A DNA stretch of 64,000 nt from an uncultured Bacteroidales bacterium (GCA_903901975.1 CAIUTB010000126.1:1-64000), one strand, 5' to 3'. Numbered from the stretch's first letter, positions 42,346-51,184 are shown. Numbers and translations: made by a program. Notes: generated from the letters alone by a model not told the origin.

Positions 42346-43631
42346 GATAATCCGCCTTTCTTCGTTTTGCGTTTTGACATTAAATCTTCAACAATATCGT
42401 CAATTACGACCATACCAACCAATGTATTTACAGCATCAGTAACCGGAATGGCAAGTAAATCATACTTTAATATAATAGCAGCCAGTCTGTCAGCTTTATC
42501 TTCATCCTGAACACTGATAAATTCGGTATTCATTATTTCTTTAAGGGTCATTGTAGGCAATGAAATTACAAGGTCACGAAGTGAAACTGTAGCTATCAGT
42601 TTTTCATTAGTATCAGTAATAAACAACGAATAAATCATGTCTGCTTCCGGTTGTTGTTTCCGCAATTCTGATAATGTTTCATCAACAGTCATTGTTTCCA
42701 GGAATGACAAGAAATCCGTTGTCATCAAACTTCCCACTTCTTTATCCTCGTATTCAAGTAGTTCACGAACATCTTCCGAAGATTCTTTCTCCATTTCGTT
42801 GAGAATCAGTTCCACCTTATCATCTTCCAACGTGTCAAGTAAATCGGCAACCTCATCTGCAGGCATTTTCTCCAGTACATCGGCAGCTTTTTCAATAGAC
42901 AGACTTTCAATAATTTGTGCCTGTGCGTAAGGTTCCATTTCTTCCAACACATCAGCTGCTTTTTCCTCATCCAATGATTCGAAAATCTTTGTACGGGAGG
43001 CAGCACCCATTTCTTCAATAATATCGGCTAAATCGGAAGGATGTAATTTGTGAAGTTTGTTGGAATCGAGCGAAAGTTTAATGTTGAAATTTGACGTATC
43101 AAGTGCCTGTACATCATCCCACAAAATAAAGTTGGTTTCGAGAGCAATGTTGAATATATTGAGGAATTTCGTCAGAATTTCAGAAACTCCAAGTCGACGT
43201 AATAAGCCTTTGGTACTGACATCAACGGCAATAACAAAGGTGCCGGAATCAATTGAAACCAATCGAATATCATTTACCCGAACTAGTTTGCGTCCATTGA
43301 TGTCTACAATTTGACGGTCAAGAATATTCTTTGCCAAAGGTAATGAACTCTCAATAGTTGAAGTTTCAAGATCTACTGTTTTAGAACAAATAAACTTAAA
43401 TTTTTTCTGATTTCCGGAAATTTTGAAATAGTCATAGTTCAAATATCGAACCTCACCATTAATTTTAGTTTTAAGTCCTACAAATGCCGGTCTGAAAACC
43501 TCATCTTTATTAAGATTTTCTTGATGTGCATTTACATATATTTCTATGACTTTGCCTAATTGAGCTCCGTTTAGGTCATAGAGCTTACAGCCAATTATTT
43601 GGCTTAAGTAAAATGTAATTTGTGATGTCAT
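42336..43631 (-). CDS. Soluble MgtE-like sensor: PRC-type N-terminus, MgtE_N, two CBS domains
   Basis: A 431-residue cytoplasmic protein without membrane helices. Order: two PRC-barrel-like halves (about 8-90 and 105-190), an MgtE N-terminal helical superhelix (about 195-300, with repeated KAADVLEEM/KMPADEVADLLDTL units), and a CBS pair (about 301-425). In MgtE the N and CBS domains bind Mg2+ and close the pore; here the pore is absent and an NRAMP-type transporter gene overlaps its 3' end, so it probably regulates that transporter. The ATG at 43631 is chosen because a strong AAAGGAGGTGA lies 5 bases before it and a GTG at 43637 is inside that sequence. Confidence 0.88.
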   Translation of the reverse strand: MTSQITFYLSQIIGCKLYDLNGAQLGKVIEIYVNAHQENLNKDEVFRPAFVGLKTKINGEVRYLNYDYFKISGNQKKFKFICSKTVDLETSTIESSLPLAKNILDRQIVDINGRKLVRVNDIRLVSIDSGTFVIAVDVSTKGLLRRLGVSEILTKFLNIFNIALETNFILWDDVQALDTSNFNIKLSLDSNKLHKLHPSDLADIIEEMGAASRTKIFESLDEEKAADVLEEMEPYAQAQIIESLSIEKAADVLEKMPADEVADLLDTLEDDKVELILNEMEKESSEDVRELLEYEDKEVGSLMTTDFLSFLETMTVDETLSELRKQQPEADMIYSLFITDTNEKLIATVSLRDLVISLPTMTLKEIMNTEFISVQDEDKADRLAAIILKYDLLAIPVTDAVNTLVGMVVIDDIVEDLMSKRKTKKGGLSWR

Positions 43632-43633
43632 TG

Positions 43634-43644
43634 TCACCTCCTTT
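43634..43644 (-). promoter_or_regulatory. Strong Shine-Dalgarno sequence of the MgtE-like gene
   Basis: AAAGGAGGTGA on the minus strand, an almost perfect complement of the 16S rRNA 3' end, 3-5 bases before ATG 43631. Unusual here, where most starts have none; it fixes the start codon. Confidence 0.8.
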
Positions 43645-43780
43645 TTTTGTAGATTTAGAAGGTTGACTGAGGGATAGAACTAACAGACGACCTTTTAAAT
43701 CAGGATGATTTTTACTAAATTTCGTATCGCAGGGTCGTCGTCCATTATGGATTGTTATTTATTTTTACGGTGCAAAGGTA
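43645..43780 (-). promoter_or_regulatory. Promoter and long structured leader of the MgtE-like/NRAMP operon
   Basis: A TACCTTTG box (43780-43773) is followed by a leader of about 130 bases. GACGACC near 43735 can pair with GGTCGTC near 43688, closing a loop of about 40 bases upstream of the strong ribosome-binding site. A Mg2+-responsive element would fit the operon, but the leader lacks the conserved pieces of the M-box that I know. Confidence 0.4.
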
Positions 43781-43878
43781 GTTTTTATTTTTTAAACACG
43801 ATTGTGGTCAAAAAGTTTTAACCTATATTTAAACTGGCTTTAAAATATAAATTTGGTTTATGATTTCCATTTTTAAAA

Positions 43879-44859
43879 TTAAATAGTTTTATTCTTCCAT
43901 ACTAAAAGATTATGAAACAACTGAGCCAAACCAAATAGCCTGTAACGAACTAAGGTCAACATCAGTTTTTCACCTTTTCTGAACGTAGAAAAGCAATATT
44001 TTTCTTCGTCAATAAAAATATTGGCATACTCTTTTCTAAGCTTCGAAGAATGGGTGTCAATCATCAAACGTACTTTGCTTTGTGTTTTTGGTAAAGCCAG
44101 AATCGACTCATATTTTTCATATTCATTATGTTCTCGCAGAAAATCATCGAATAAATTCCAAAAAGTTACAACATTTTCAAAATGCATCCGTGTTTTGTTC
44201 TTGGTGATGGCCAGTGAGTTATAATGAACATAATGATAGAAAGCTTGGTTAATTTTTACAATAATTTTGGCAAAATAATATAATCTGGACATAATATGAC
44301 GGTCTTCATAATAGTTTAAGCCATTAGGTACCCTGCAATCAGGCCGGAGGTAAAGTTCACGACGAACAAGTTTATTGCACAAAAAAGTATGAGAATGGTC
44401 ATTCAAAATAATATCTGCAAAGTGCTCATTTTCATTTTCAGATAGATAATCTACAACGATTTCTGTGTAGCCAGTATATTCCATTATCATATCTGATATG
44501 ACTATATCTGCATCTGTTTCAATGGCTTTTTTATACATAGTTTCGATCATGTCAAATTCAATATAATCGTCACTATCAACAAAAGATATGTATTCGCCAG
44601 AAGCAATTTGTAAAGCTTCATTTTTTGAGAAAGCTGTTCCCTGGTTATTTGAATGCTGTAGTATTTTAATGTTATTACTTCGATTTGGGAATTTTTCCAT
44701 CAAGCTTTCCAGTTTTTCCATACTGTCGTCGGGTGTAGCGTCATTTACAAATATAAACTCAATCTCTTCAAATGTTTGATTGAAGAGGCTTTCAGCACAT
44801 CGTTCGATGTAGTTTGAAACCTTGTAAACCGGAACCAGTATGGATACTTTTGGAGTCAT
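43879..44859 (-). CDS. Family 2 glycosyltransferase (third of three tandem copies)
   Basis: Transfers a sugar from a nucleotide donor during surface polysaccharide assembly on the inner face of the membrane. A 326-residue GT-A protein: KVSILVPVYKV at the start, DATPDD, and the metal-binding FVDSDDYIE; the C-terminal third (SKLRKEYANIF, then GEKLMLTLVRYRLF) is shared with the next two genes. Overlaps the previous gene by 4 bases (ATGA). Last gene of the seven-gene operon; donor and acceptor are unknown. Confidence 0.88.
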   Translation of the reverse strand: MTPKVSILVPVYKVSNYIERCAESLFNQTFEEIEFIFVNDATPDDSMEKLESLMEKFPNRSNNIKILQHSNNQGTAFSKNEALQIASGEYISFVDSDDYIEFDMIETMYKKAIETDADIVISDMIMEYTGYTEIVVDYLSENENEHFADIILNDHSHTFLCNKLVRRELYLRPDCRVPNGLNYYEDRHIMSRLYYFAKIIVKINQAFYHYVHYNSLAITKNKTRMHFENVVTFWNLFDDFLREHNEYEKYESILALPKTQSKVRLMIDTHSSKLRKEYANIFIDEEKYCFSTFRKGEKLMLTLVRYRLFGLAQLFHNLLVWKNKTI

Positions 44860-45851
44860 TTTCTCAACAGATTTTGAAAATTTCGTTTGAGAATGAGAGC
44901 TTTGTGTAAGAGATGAGCAAAAATAAAAAACTTATTCCGGATTAATAATAGCATGAGTTTTTCCCCACGTTTGAATTCACTCAAAACTGCAGTTTCTTCG
45001 TTGTAAAACATATTGGAATATTCTTTTCTAAGTCTATATGATTCAGTATCAATCATTAGGCTTACTTTACTCTTTACTTTATTTTTGTTTACATAAACCC
45101 GATACTTCTCAAACAAATTTTGATCCATTAGGAAATTATCGAATAAGTTCCAGAATCTTATAACATTTTCAAAATGCATTTTATGTCTGCTTTTAGTCAT
45201 TGATTTTGCATTTTTATTAATATAATGATAGAATACACCTTCAAGTTTAACGATTTTAGTTGCATAAAAAAATAAGCGTGAAACCACGTGTTTATCTTCC
45301 ATAAAATTTAAACCATCAGGTACCCTACACAATGGATTAGCATATAAGCTTCTTAAAATCAATTTATTCCATAAAACTGTAGTAAAGGTATCATTAACAA
45401 TAAAATCATGAAAAGTTTGTGAACTTACTTCAGAAACAGACTCGCTAATAACTATAGGACCTTCAACATTTTCGATAATATAATCCATAACTACCAAATC
45501 AGCATTTTCTTCGGTTGCCTTATTGTAGAGTTTTTCTATCATATCCGACTCTATATAATCATCGCTATCAACTATAGCAATATATTTACCACGAGAAGCA
45601 TCTAATGCAGTATTACGAGCCGCAGCAAGTCCACGATTAACTTCATGATGTAAAATTTGAACCTGATCCTTCCGTTTAGGAAACTTTTCAAGTGTTCTAA
45701 GTAGTATTTCAATGCTATTATCGGGTGTAGCATCGTTTACAAAAATATATTCAAGATCCTCAAATGTCTGGTTGAATAGACTTTCGGCACATTTCTCAAT
45801 GAAATCCGAAACTTTATAAATCGGAACTAAAACGGATACTTTAAGATTCAT
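44856..45851 (-). CDS. Family 2 glycosyltransferase (second of three tandem copies)
   Basis: A 331-residue GT-A enzyme with the same plan as its neighbours: KVSVLVPIYKVSDFIEKC, VNDATPDNS, VDSDDYIESDMIEKLY and the paralogue-specific MTKSRHKMHFENVIRFWNLFDNF in the C-terminal region. Separated by 12 bases from the first copy and overlapping the third by 4, so the three are products of tandem duplication and are translated together. They may add successive related sugars. Confidence 0.88.
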   Translation of the reverse strand: MNLKVSVLVPIYKVSDFIEKCAESLFNQTFEDLEYIFVNDATPDNSIEILLRTLEKFPKRKDQVQILHHEVNRGLAAARNTALDASRGKYIAIVDSDDYIESDMIEKLYNKATEENADLVVMDYIIENVEGPIVISESVSEVSSQTFHDFIVNDTFTTVLWNKLILRSLYANPLCRVPDGLNFMEDKHVVSRLFFYATKIVKLEGVFYHYINKNAKSMTKSRHKMHFENVIRFWNLFDNFLMDQNLFEKYRVYVNKNKVKSKVSLMIDTESYRLRKEYSNMFYNEETAVLSEFKRGEKLMLLLIRNKFFIFAHLLHKALILKRNFQNLLRK

Positions 45852-45863
45852 TTATACCTATTT

Positions 45864-46850
45864 TTAAGCGTTCTTTGTAATCTTGTTTTTGAAAATAATC
45901 GCTTTTTGAAAAATATAAAATGTTATAAATAATCTATGTCTTAAAAACCATAAAAAACGACGTTCTCCTTTTGAAAAAAGATGTGAACATCTTTTTTCTT
46001 CTTCAAAAAAAATGTTAGCATAAAGTTTTCTTAATTTAAAGTCATTAGTGTCAATCATTAAGCGAATTTTTCTATGAATTTTCGTATAATCCATGTATAG
46101 TTTGTACTTCTCAAAAAGCTTCTTCTCAGTTAGAAATTGGTCGAAGGAGTTCCAAAGTATAACTGTATTCTCAAAATGCATTTTTCCCATTTTTTTTGTC
46201 AATGACTCAGTGTTTCTGAAGTCATAATGATAAAATACTTTATCCATTTTTCGAATAATTTCGGCAAAATAAACTAATCGCACATAAACATAAAAATCTT
46301 CCTGATAATTTAAGCCGTTTGGAATCCGGCATTCTTTCATTTTGTATAAATTGCTTTTCACAAATTTATTGCAAAGATTATGTGACCTTTTTTCAGTTAA
46401 AATATTTAATAAATTTTCATCTTTATCAGCCGAGACAGAATCCGAAATAATTTCACTATGGTCATGATATTGAATTTCCATATTAAACACTACAATATCA
46501 GCATTTTCCAGAATAGAAAAATTAAATAATTCTTCAATAGAGTTAAGTTCAATATAATCGTCACTATCTATAAATGCAATATATTCTCCACTTGAATTAT
46601 CAATTGCAATATTTCTGGATACTCCCACACCTTTGTTCTCTTGGTTTACAATTATCTTCACTTGTTTTTGTCGGTTAGGATATTTTGATAAAATATTTCT
46701 TAATATTTCAATGCTGTTATCGGGGCTTGCGTCATCCACAAAAATGTATTCTATATCCTGAAAAGTCTGTTCAAACAAACTTCTGGCACAACGCTCCATG
46801 TATTTTGAAGCCTTATATACAGGTACTAATATCGATACTTTTGTTGTCAT
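45864..46850 (-). CDS. Family 2 glycosyltransferase (first of three tandem copies)
   Basis: A 328-residue GT-A enzyme: KVSILVPVYKASKYMERC, VDDASPDNSIEILRN, FIDSDDYIELNSIEEL and the shared C-terminal block (MGKMHFENTVILWNSFDQF). It overlaps the flippase gene by 4 bases. Sequence divergence from the other two copies is clear in the central region, consistent with different acceptor specificity (inference). Confidence 0.88.
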   Translation of the reverse strand: MTTKVSILVPVYKASKYMERCARSLFEQTFQDIEYIFVDDASPDNSIEILRNILSKYPNRQKQVKIIVNQENKGVGVSRNIAIDNSSGEYIAFIDSDDYIELNSIEELFNFSILENADIVVFNMEIQYHDHSEIISDSVSADKDENLLNILTEKRSHNLCNKFVKSNLYKMKECRIPNGLNYQEDFYVYVRLVYFAEIIRKMDKVFYHYDFRNTESLTKKMGKMHFENTVILWNSFDQFLTEKKLFEKYKLYMDYTKIHRKIRLMIDTNDFKLRKLYANIFFEEEKRCSHLFSKGERRFLWFLRHRLFITFYIFQKAIIFKNKITKNA

Positions 46851-48121
46851 AGCAGGTTGTTTTTCTTAATAAGGTAATTACAATAGATAATTTCGCAAAG
46901 ACCTGATAAAGATAAAGAAATGACGATTATGTATATATTCTTATAAATAAGTAAACTCGGGATACAAAAAATAAAGAAAGAAATAAATGCAACGAGTTGA
47001 TTTTTAGTTACAAAATAGAATTTTTTGGCAGGAACAAAAATAAAACTTATATAACTTCCTACAACTAACCACACTAATACCGTGAAACTAAGAATAATAG
47101 CCATTGGATAGGCATTGAGCATCTCTTTACCACCTAATAATAGCACTATCCAGTGTCCAAAAATAATGATTAAGCTCATTACTACTAAACCAATCCAAAT
47201 CTCATATCGAATTATTTTCTTAACTGATGATTTTTCTTTATTCACAATCATCTTTGGAAATAAAGCGTCATTAATATTCAATGTTAACATTCTGGGAATT
47301 GTAATAATCTTTTCAGCTAAATTGTAGAATGCCAGATCTTTCATACCAAAAAAAGTTCCAATAATAATATTTACGCTTTCTTCCTTTATTATTCCGGTTG
47401 AAGAAGACCAAAAAAATGGCAATGCATCTTTGAAGTATTTTTTTAAAACAGAAACTGCGATAAACTGATATCTTATTGATTCATTTTTATATAAATATAT
47501 TAAGGCTATTAAAGCACTACTAATATTTGTGGATGATACAATGATTGCATATTTTACTATATCGTTGGGATTTTTTATAAATATAAAAGTTAATGGTAGA
47601 GATAATACTCTCATTGTTAGCTGTATATAAGTAAGTATTTTCATTTTTTGAATACCTTGAAAATACCATGTAGGATATATAATAGTCGATATAACCTGAG
47701 AAAAGACTATTAGTAGTAAAAATTTATTTTTATAAAAACCAGGAATGGAAAATATTAAAATAATTAAAATAAGGAAAGAAAATACAGCCAGAATGGATTT
47801 TGACGTGAAAACAGCAGAGGCAACTTCATTTTTTATCAACTTGTTATTTCTGTTTTCAGTTATTAGTTTTAGTGCGGGAAATGCAAAACCAAATGAAATA
47901 AAGATACTTAAGTAATTGGTTATAGATAATGCAAATATATATAAGCCATAGCTTTCGGCTCCCAAAACCCTTATAAGATAAGGATAGATTAGTATTCCAA
48001 AAAGAGAATTAATAACCTGAAGAGCAGTCATAAAGAAATAATTCTCAATAACTTTAGCATTGTTTTTGAGTTTACTTTTAACTGAATGATATTTGCTATT
48101 TAGCATACCCTTATGATTCAA
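46847..48121 (-). CDS. Wzx-type oligosaccharide flippase
   Basis: A 424-residue integral membrane protein with about 12 helices of the MATE/MVF polysaccharide-transporter group, which flips undecaprenyl-linked oligosaccharide repeats to the periplasm. Family features near the N-terminus are SLFGILIYPYLIRVLGAESYGLYIFA, then NLAEKIITIPRML in the middle. Coding sequence is visibly more AT-rich than in housekeeping genes nearby, as often seen in exchanged surface polysaccharide loci. Overlaps the methyltransferase gene by 11 bases. Confidence 0.88.
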   Translation of the reverse strand: MNHKGMLNSKYHSVKSKLKNNAKVIENYFFMTALQVINSLFGILIYPYLIRVLGAESYGLYIFALSITNYLSIFISFGFAFPALKLITENRNNKLIKNEVASAVFTSKSILAVFSFLILIILIFSIPGFYKNKFLLLIVFSQVISTIIYPTWYFQGIQKMKILTYIQLTMRVLSLPLTFIFIKNPNDIVKYAIIVSSTNISSALIALIYLYKNESIRYQFIAVSVLKKYFKDALPFFWSSSTGIIKEESVNIIIGTFFGMKDLAFYNLAEKIITIPRMLTLNINDALFPKMIVNKEKSSVKKIIRYEIWIGLVVMSLIIIFGHWIVLLLGGKEMLNAYPMAIILSFTVLVWLVVGSYISFIFVPAKKFYFVTKNQLVAFISFFIFCIPSLLIYKNIYIIVISLSLSGLCEIIYCNYLIKKNNLL

Positions 48122-48929
48122 ATGGACAGCTTTGCAATTGAATTTTGAAAACTTTATCCGGTTTTACAGGCGATTCTAATATAGTGACATTCAGATTCTG
48201 TTTACAATAAATAGCACAAATTGTATTCGATACATGATAAAGATGGGAGTGAGCCGCTGCCGGAATTCCGTCGAGAATGCCTGCAATAACGGAATGACGT
48301 GGCGTTTCTGGATTGTAACCGTAATCGTGCCAGACAATCATCGAATTATCATCTTTCAACAGTTCAAAAACTTTAGCACTGTCCGATTTGACTGCTTCGT
48401 AGGTGTGGTCGCCATCTACAAAGATTAAATCATATTTCTGATTAAGGGTTGAAAAATCAAAGCTGAGTGAATTGGCATATACAGTTTTAATCTTGCTTTT
48501 ATCTTTTATAAGGCAGCCATGAAGATGCGCGTATTTCTCGTCTAAGCCCAAAGCGATAATATCTATGGGGGACAGATTTATTGAAGTGCAGTTTGCACCT
48601 GTATCAGCTACATTCAGTATGCTTTCGCCACGCCAAGTGCCTATTTCCATATATTCGCAAGTCGGATAGGATGCAGCAATTGATTTCAGAACAGCCAGAT
48701 CGGTAGCAAGCGATGAACCGTCGAGAAAAGTATAATGATTTATTTCTGCCTGACCATCAACAAAAAACTGATTGATATCAACAGTTGGAAATTGTGTTTT
48801 GCTGTATTTTTTCTGAATATATGACTTATACTCGGTTTCGTCCCTCAGAACCAGAAAAATGGAGGAAGGTTTTATTAGTATTTTGCGAATTATGCTATAA
48901 ATGGCTTTCAGGCGCTGACTGTTTGTCAT
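48111..48929 (-). CDS. SAM-dependent methyltransferase-like protein (class I)
   Basis: A 272-residue protein with a class I methyltransferase core: the SAM motif YMEIGTWRGESILNVA, then the acidic IFVDGDHTYEAV and IVWHDYGYN, typical of the Methyltransf_24 group (related to sugar O-methyltransferases). Position between the GT4 and flippase genes suggests modification of a repeat-unit sugar. Stop overlaps the flippase start by 11 bases; start overlaps the GT4 stop by 4. Substrate unknown. Confidence 0.78.
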   Translation of the reverse strand: MTNSQRLKAIYSIIRKILIKPSSIFLVLRDETEYKSYIQKKYSKTQFPTVDINQFFVDGQAEINHYTFLDGSSLATDLAVLKSIAASYPTCEYMEIGTWRGESILNVADTGANCTSINLSPIDIIALGLDEKYAHLHGCLIKDKSKIKTVYANSLSFDFSTLNQKYDLIFVDGDHTYEAVKSDSAKVFELLKDDNSMIVWHDYGYNPETPRHSVIAGILDGIPAAAHSHLYHVSNTICAIYCKQNLNVTILESPVKPDKVFKIQLQSCPFES

Positions 48930-50068
48930 TGTTCTAATATGTTTTTATAAATGCTTATTAATTCATTTCCAACGGATTGGTAACTGTATTTATTACGTGC
49001 CATTTCAATCAGTTGTTCTTTATCGTATTCTTTGTAATGGTCTAGCATATAATCTATTGCTTTGAAGAGGGCAATTTCGTCTCCGGCATCAATCAGTAAA
49101 CCGTTTGATTTATCAATATGTTCAGCTATTCCACCCACATTGGTCGAAATAACGGGTAATCCACATGCAAAACTTTCAGATATCACTACCGGAATATTCT
49201 CATAATTAGAAAATAATACCGTAAAATCACTTTCCTGATAAGATCTGACAAGATTTTGGCCAGTTAGCATCCCCGTAAATGTAACAACGGTATTTTCCAA
49301 CCCTTTTTCGTGCGAAAGTTCTTTTATATAGCTAAAATCAATACCTTCGCCTACCAGCACTATTTCAAAATCCTGACGCTTAATATCCAGTTTTTCAACA
49401 ACATTAAGCAGTCCGCTCAAATTCTTTTGTTCATCGTTGAAACAGGTAACATTCAATATCCGAATCTTTTTCCCTGCGGGTTTAGTGAATCGTTCAAAGA
49501 ATAAATTGTCAACCACATTGTTGATAATCTTATAGTTATCATTCATCATGCCATGTTGTTCCATGCAGTTTTGAAGATGTTTGGTAACCGGCATAACAGC
49601 TTTAGCTTGACTGGCTGCCCATACAGACAAGTATTTGTGCAGACTGTTTCTGAAGGTGTTTTCCCGAAAATAACGTGTCCAATGTTCAATAACTGTATAG
49701 GGTGTGCCGTATTTATTTTTATATAAAGCGGCAATTAGCGCCGTTCGTGTAAAAACAGTTGCCTGAATTATATCCGGTTTTCCCCAAGATTCATGTAATA
49801 AGTCAAAGCCTTTTTTGTATGCTTTCAGATAATTGTACTGTTTAGAAATTGAGTTTTTTCCAACAGGATAATATACCCTTATTTCCTGAAATCCTTTTTC
49901 AGTAGTAGTTTGTATCTCTATCTCATTTAGTGAAGGGTCAATGTGTACATATAATGCTGCTACATTGGCATACAATGATACTGCTTCAGCGTGTTTCTGG
50001 ACAAACAACCCAAACATGGGGTCGTATCGGTGTGGATACCATTGGGATATGAAAAGTACCTTTATCAA
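48926..50068 (-). CDS. Family 4 glycosyltransferase (GT-B)
   Basis: Retaining sugar transferase of the GT4 family. The N-terminal IKVLFISQWYPHRYDPMFGLFV and the C-terminal donor-site region (ESFACGLPVISTNVGGIAEHI with the E-x7-E spacing SESFACGLPVI) are typical. A TTG at 50068 is chosen as start, giving 380 residues. The frame could start at an ATG (50116), but those 16 residues are encoded by a degenerate repeat tract (50070-50140), do not resemble the family, and would overlap the previous gene. Second gene of the operon. Confidence 0.85.
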   Translation of the reverse strand: MIKVLFISQWYPHRYDPMFGLFVQKHAEAVSLYANVAALYVHIDPSLNEIEIQTTTEKGFQEIRVYYPVGKNSISKQYNYLKAYKKGFDLLHESWGKPDIIQATVFTRTALIAALYKNKYGTPYTVIEHWTRYFRENTFRNSLHKYLSVWAASQAKAVMPVTKHLQNCMEQHGMMNDNYKIINNVVDNLFFERFTKPAGKKIRILNVTCFNDEQKNLSGLLNVVEKLDIKRQDFEIVLVGEGIDFSYIKELSHEKGLENTVVTFTGMLTGQNLVRSYQESDFTVLFSNYENIPVVISESFACGLPVISTNVGGIAEHIDKSNGLLIDAGDEIALFKAIDYMLDHYKEYDKEQLIEMARNKYSYQSVGNELISIYKNILEQ

Positions 50069-50069
50069 T

Positions 50070-50140
50070 GTTGGTTGGTTAATTAGTTGATTAGTTTTCT
50101 CTAGTTGTTTCCTCATCTCCTTGTTTCCTCGTCTCCTTTG
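50070..50140. repeat. Repeat tract at the GNAT-like/GT4 boundary
   Basis: Heptamer-like units (GGTTAAT, TAGTTGA, TTAGTTT) lead into a 16-base unit repeated twice with one change (TTGTTTCCTCATCTCC, then TTGTTTCCTCGTCTCC). The tract supplies the C-terminal tail (KETRKQGDEETTREN) of the upstream protein. Confidence 0.55.
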
Positions 50141-51023
50141 ATTTTATTTTCCCTACTAAAAACGAAGGTCGGAAGCGTTTTAGTATATAATATGGATGAT
50201 TTTCTGCACCAAAACCTCTATAAAGCCTTGCTATGCCTTCAATGCGTGAACCCTCGAAATCAAGTATTTTAGGCTGATCAGCATTTTCTAAAATAATACT
50301 GTTAATAAGGTGAAACATGGCAAACGAATTTTTCCCTTGAGCGTTTGATACGGGTAATAAGTATATTAATCGGTTTGAAGATTTCAACAGACACAATGCC
50401 GCAATCAGCTCACTTTCTTTAGATAGTACACCATAGATAGTCAATGCATTTTCAACCAGCGCTTTCTCAATCAATTGTTTCAGAACTGGTTGTTGAGGTG
50501 ATAAGTAATGCTTATCGACCGAGAAATAAAATGACAAATAAGTTTCAGGCGATAAATCGGAGAGAATTTTCAACTCTGATTTTTTTGCTTTGTCTATGTT
50601 TCGCTGGGTATTTTTTGAGAATTTTTTATAAATATCCACATACAAAGCATCTAAATTTAAGAGGAGATTGGGATATATAATGGCTTTTGAATAAATATTT
50701 GCTCCATTCAGATTAAGTTCATAACTGAAATATGGTATTTCTTTAATAAATTTCTCTACAATATCTTCAGTTATTTCAAGGTTGGAAAAAATTCCCAGTT
50801 GCTGGGTTAAAACCGGTTGTACAAGATAGGGGATTTTATATCGACTTTTTACGGGAAGTGGCATAAGATATTCATAATCTTCAGTAACCAATGCTTCCCA
50901 CGATGGTGAAACAACGTCCAAAAACCAGGTAAAAGCGTATGGCAATTGGTTTTGTGCTTGACCAATGCATTTATCCCAACGATTATAATCAATAGCTTTA
51001 TTTCGTAGATGTATGATCTTCAT
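50091..51023 (-). CDS. GNAT/FemAB-like acyltransferase
   Basis: A 310-residue protein of the FemAB-like GNAT group. It begins with WDKCIGQAQNQLPYAFTWFLD, carries the double-GNAT pattern, and has the FemAB-type KFSKNTQRNIDKAKKS and the closing motif LDFEGSRIEGIARLYRGFGA. Such proteins add an amino acid or acyl group to a lipid-linked saccharide or peptide. First gene of the polysaccharide operon, so the product may decorate its repeat unit (inference). The last 15 residues come from a low-complexity repeat tract. Confidence 0.75.
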   Translation of the reverse strand: MKIIHLRNKAIDYNRWDKCIGQAQNQLPYAFTWFLDVVSPSWEALVTEDYEYLMPLPVKSRYKIPYLVQPVLTQQLGIFSNLEITEDIVEKFIKEIPYFSYELNLNGANIYSKAIIYPNLLLNLDALYVDIYKKFSKNTQRNIDKAKKSELKILSDLSPETYLSFYFSVDKHYLSPQQPVLKQLIEKALVENALTIYGVLSKESELIAALCLLKSSNRLIYLLPVSNAQGKNSFAMFHLINSIILENADQPKILDFEGSRIEGIARLYRGFGAENHPYYILKRFRPSFLVGKIKSKETRKQGDEETTREN

Positions 51024-51047
51024 GCCAGACTTTAACGGTTATAAATA

Positions 51048-51055
51048 CAAAAGTA
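51048..51055 (-). promoter_or_regulatory. TAnnTTTG promoter box of the polysaccharide operon
   Basis: TACTTTTG on the minus strand (51055-51048), 25 bases before the ATG of the first gene (51023). Confidence 0.5.
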
Positions 51056-51176
51056 GTCTAATTTTATTCCATTTATAGATAACTTAATGTTAAATTTATA
51101 AATTGCATTAATACTTTTACACAAAATAAAAAACCATTTTTTAGTAATGAATCTGTATCTTCGACTATTTTATTTG

Positions 51177-51184
51177 TATTTTTG
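51177..51184 (+). promoter_or_regulatory. TAnnTTTG promoter box of the deacetylase-like gene
   Basis: TATTTTTG at 51177-51184, 62 bases before the ATG at 51246; divergent from the polysaccharide operon promoter. Confidence 0.45.

Noticed and set aside
43645-43780. M-box Mg2+ riboswitch upstream of the MgtE-like gene
   Set aside because: The conserved M-box segments that I know are not visible. Only a simple stem is seen, so it is reported as an unclassified leader.
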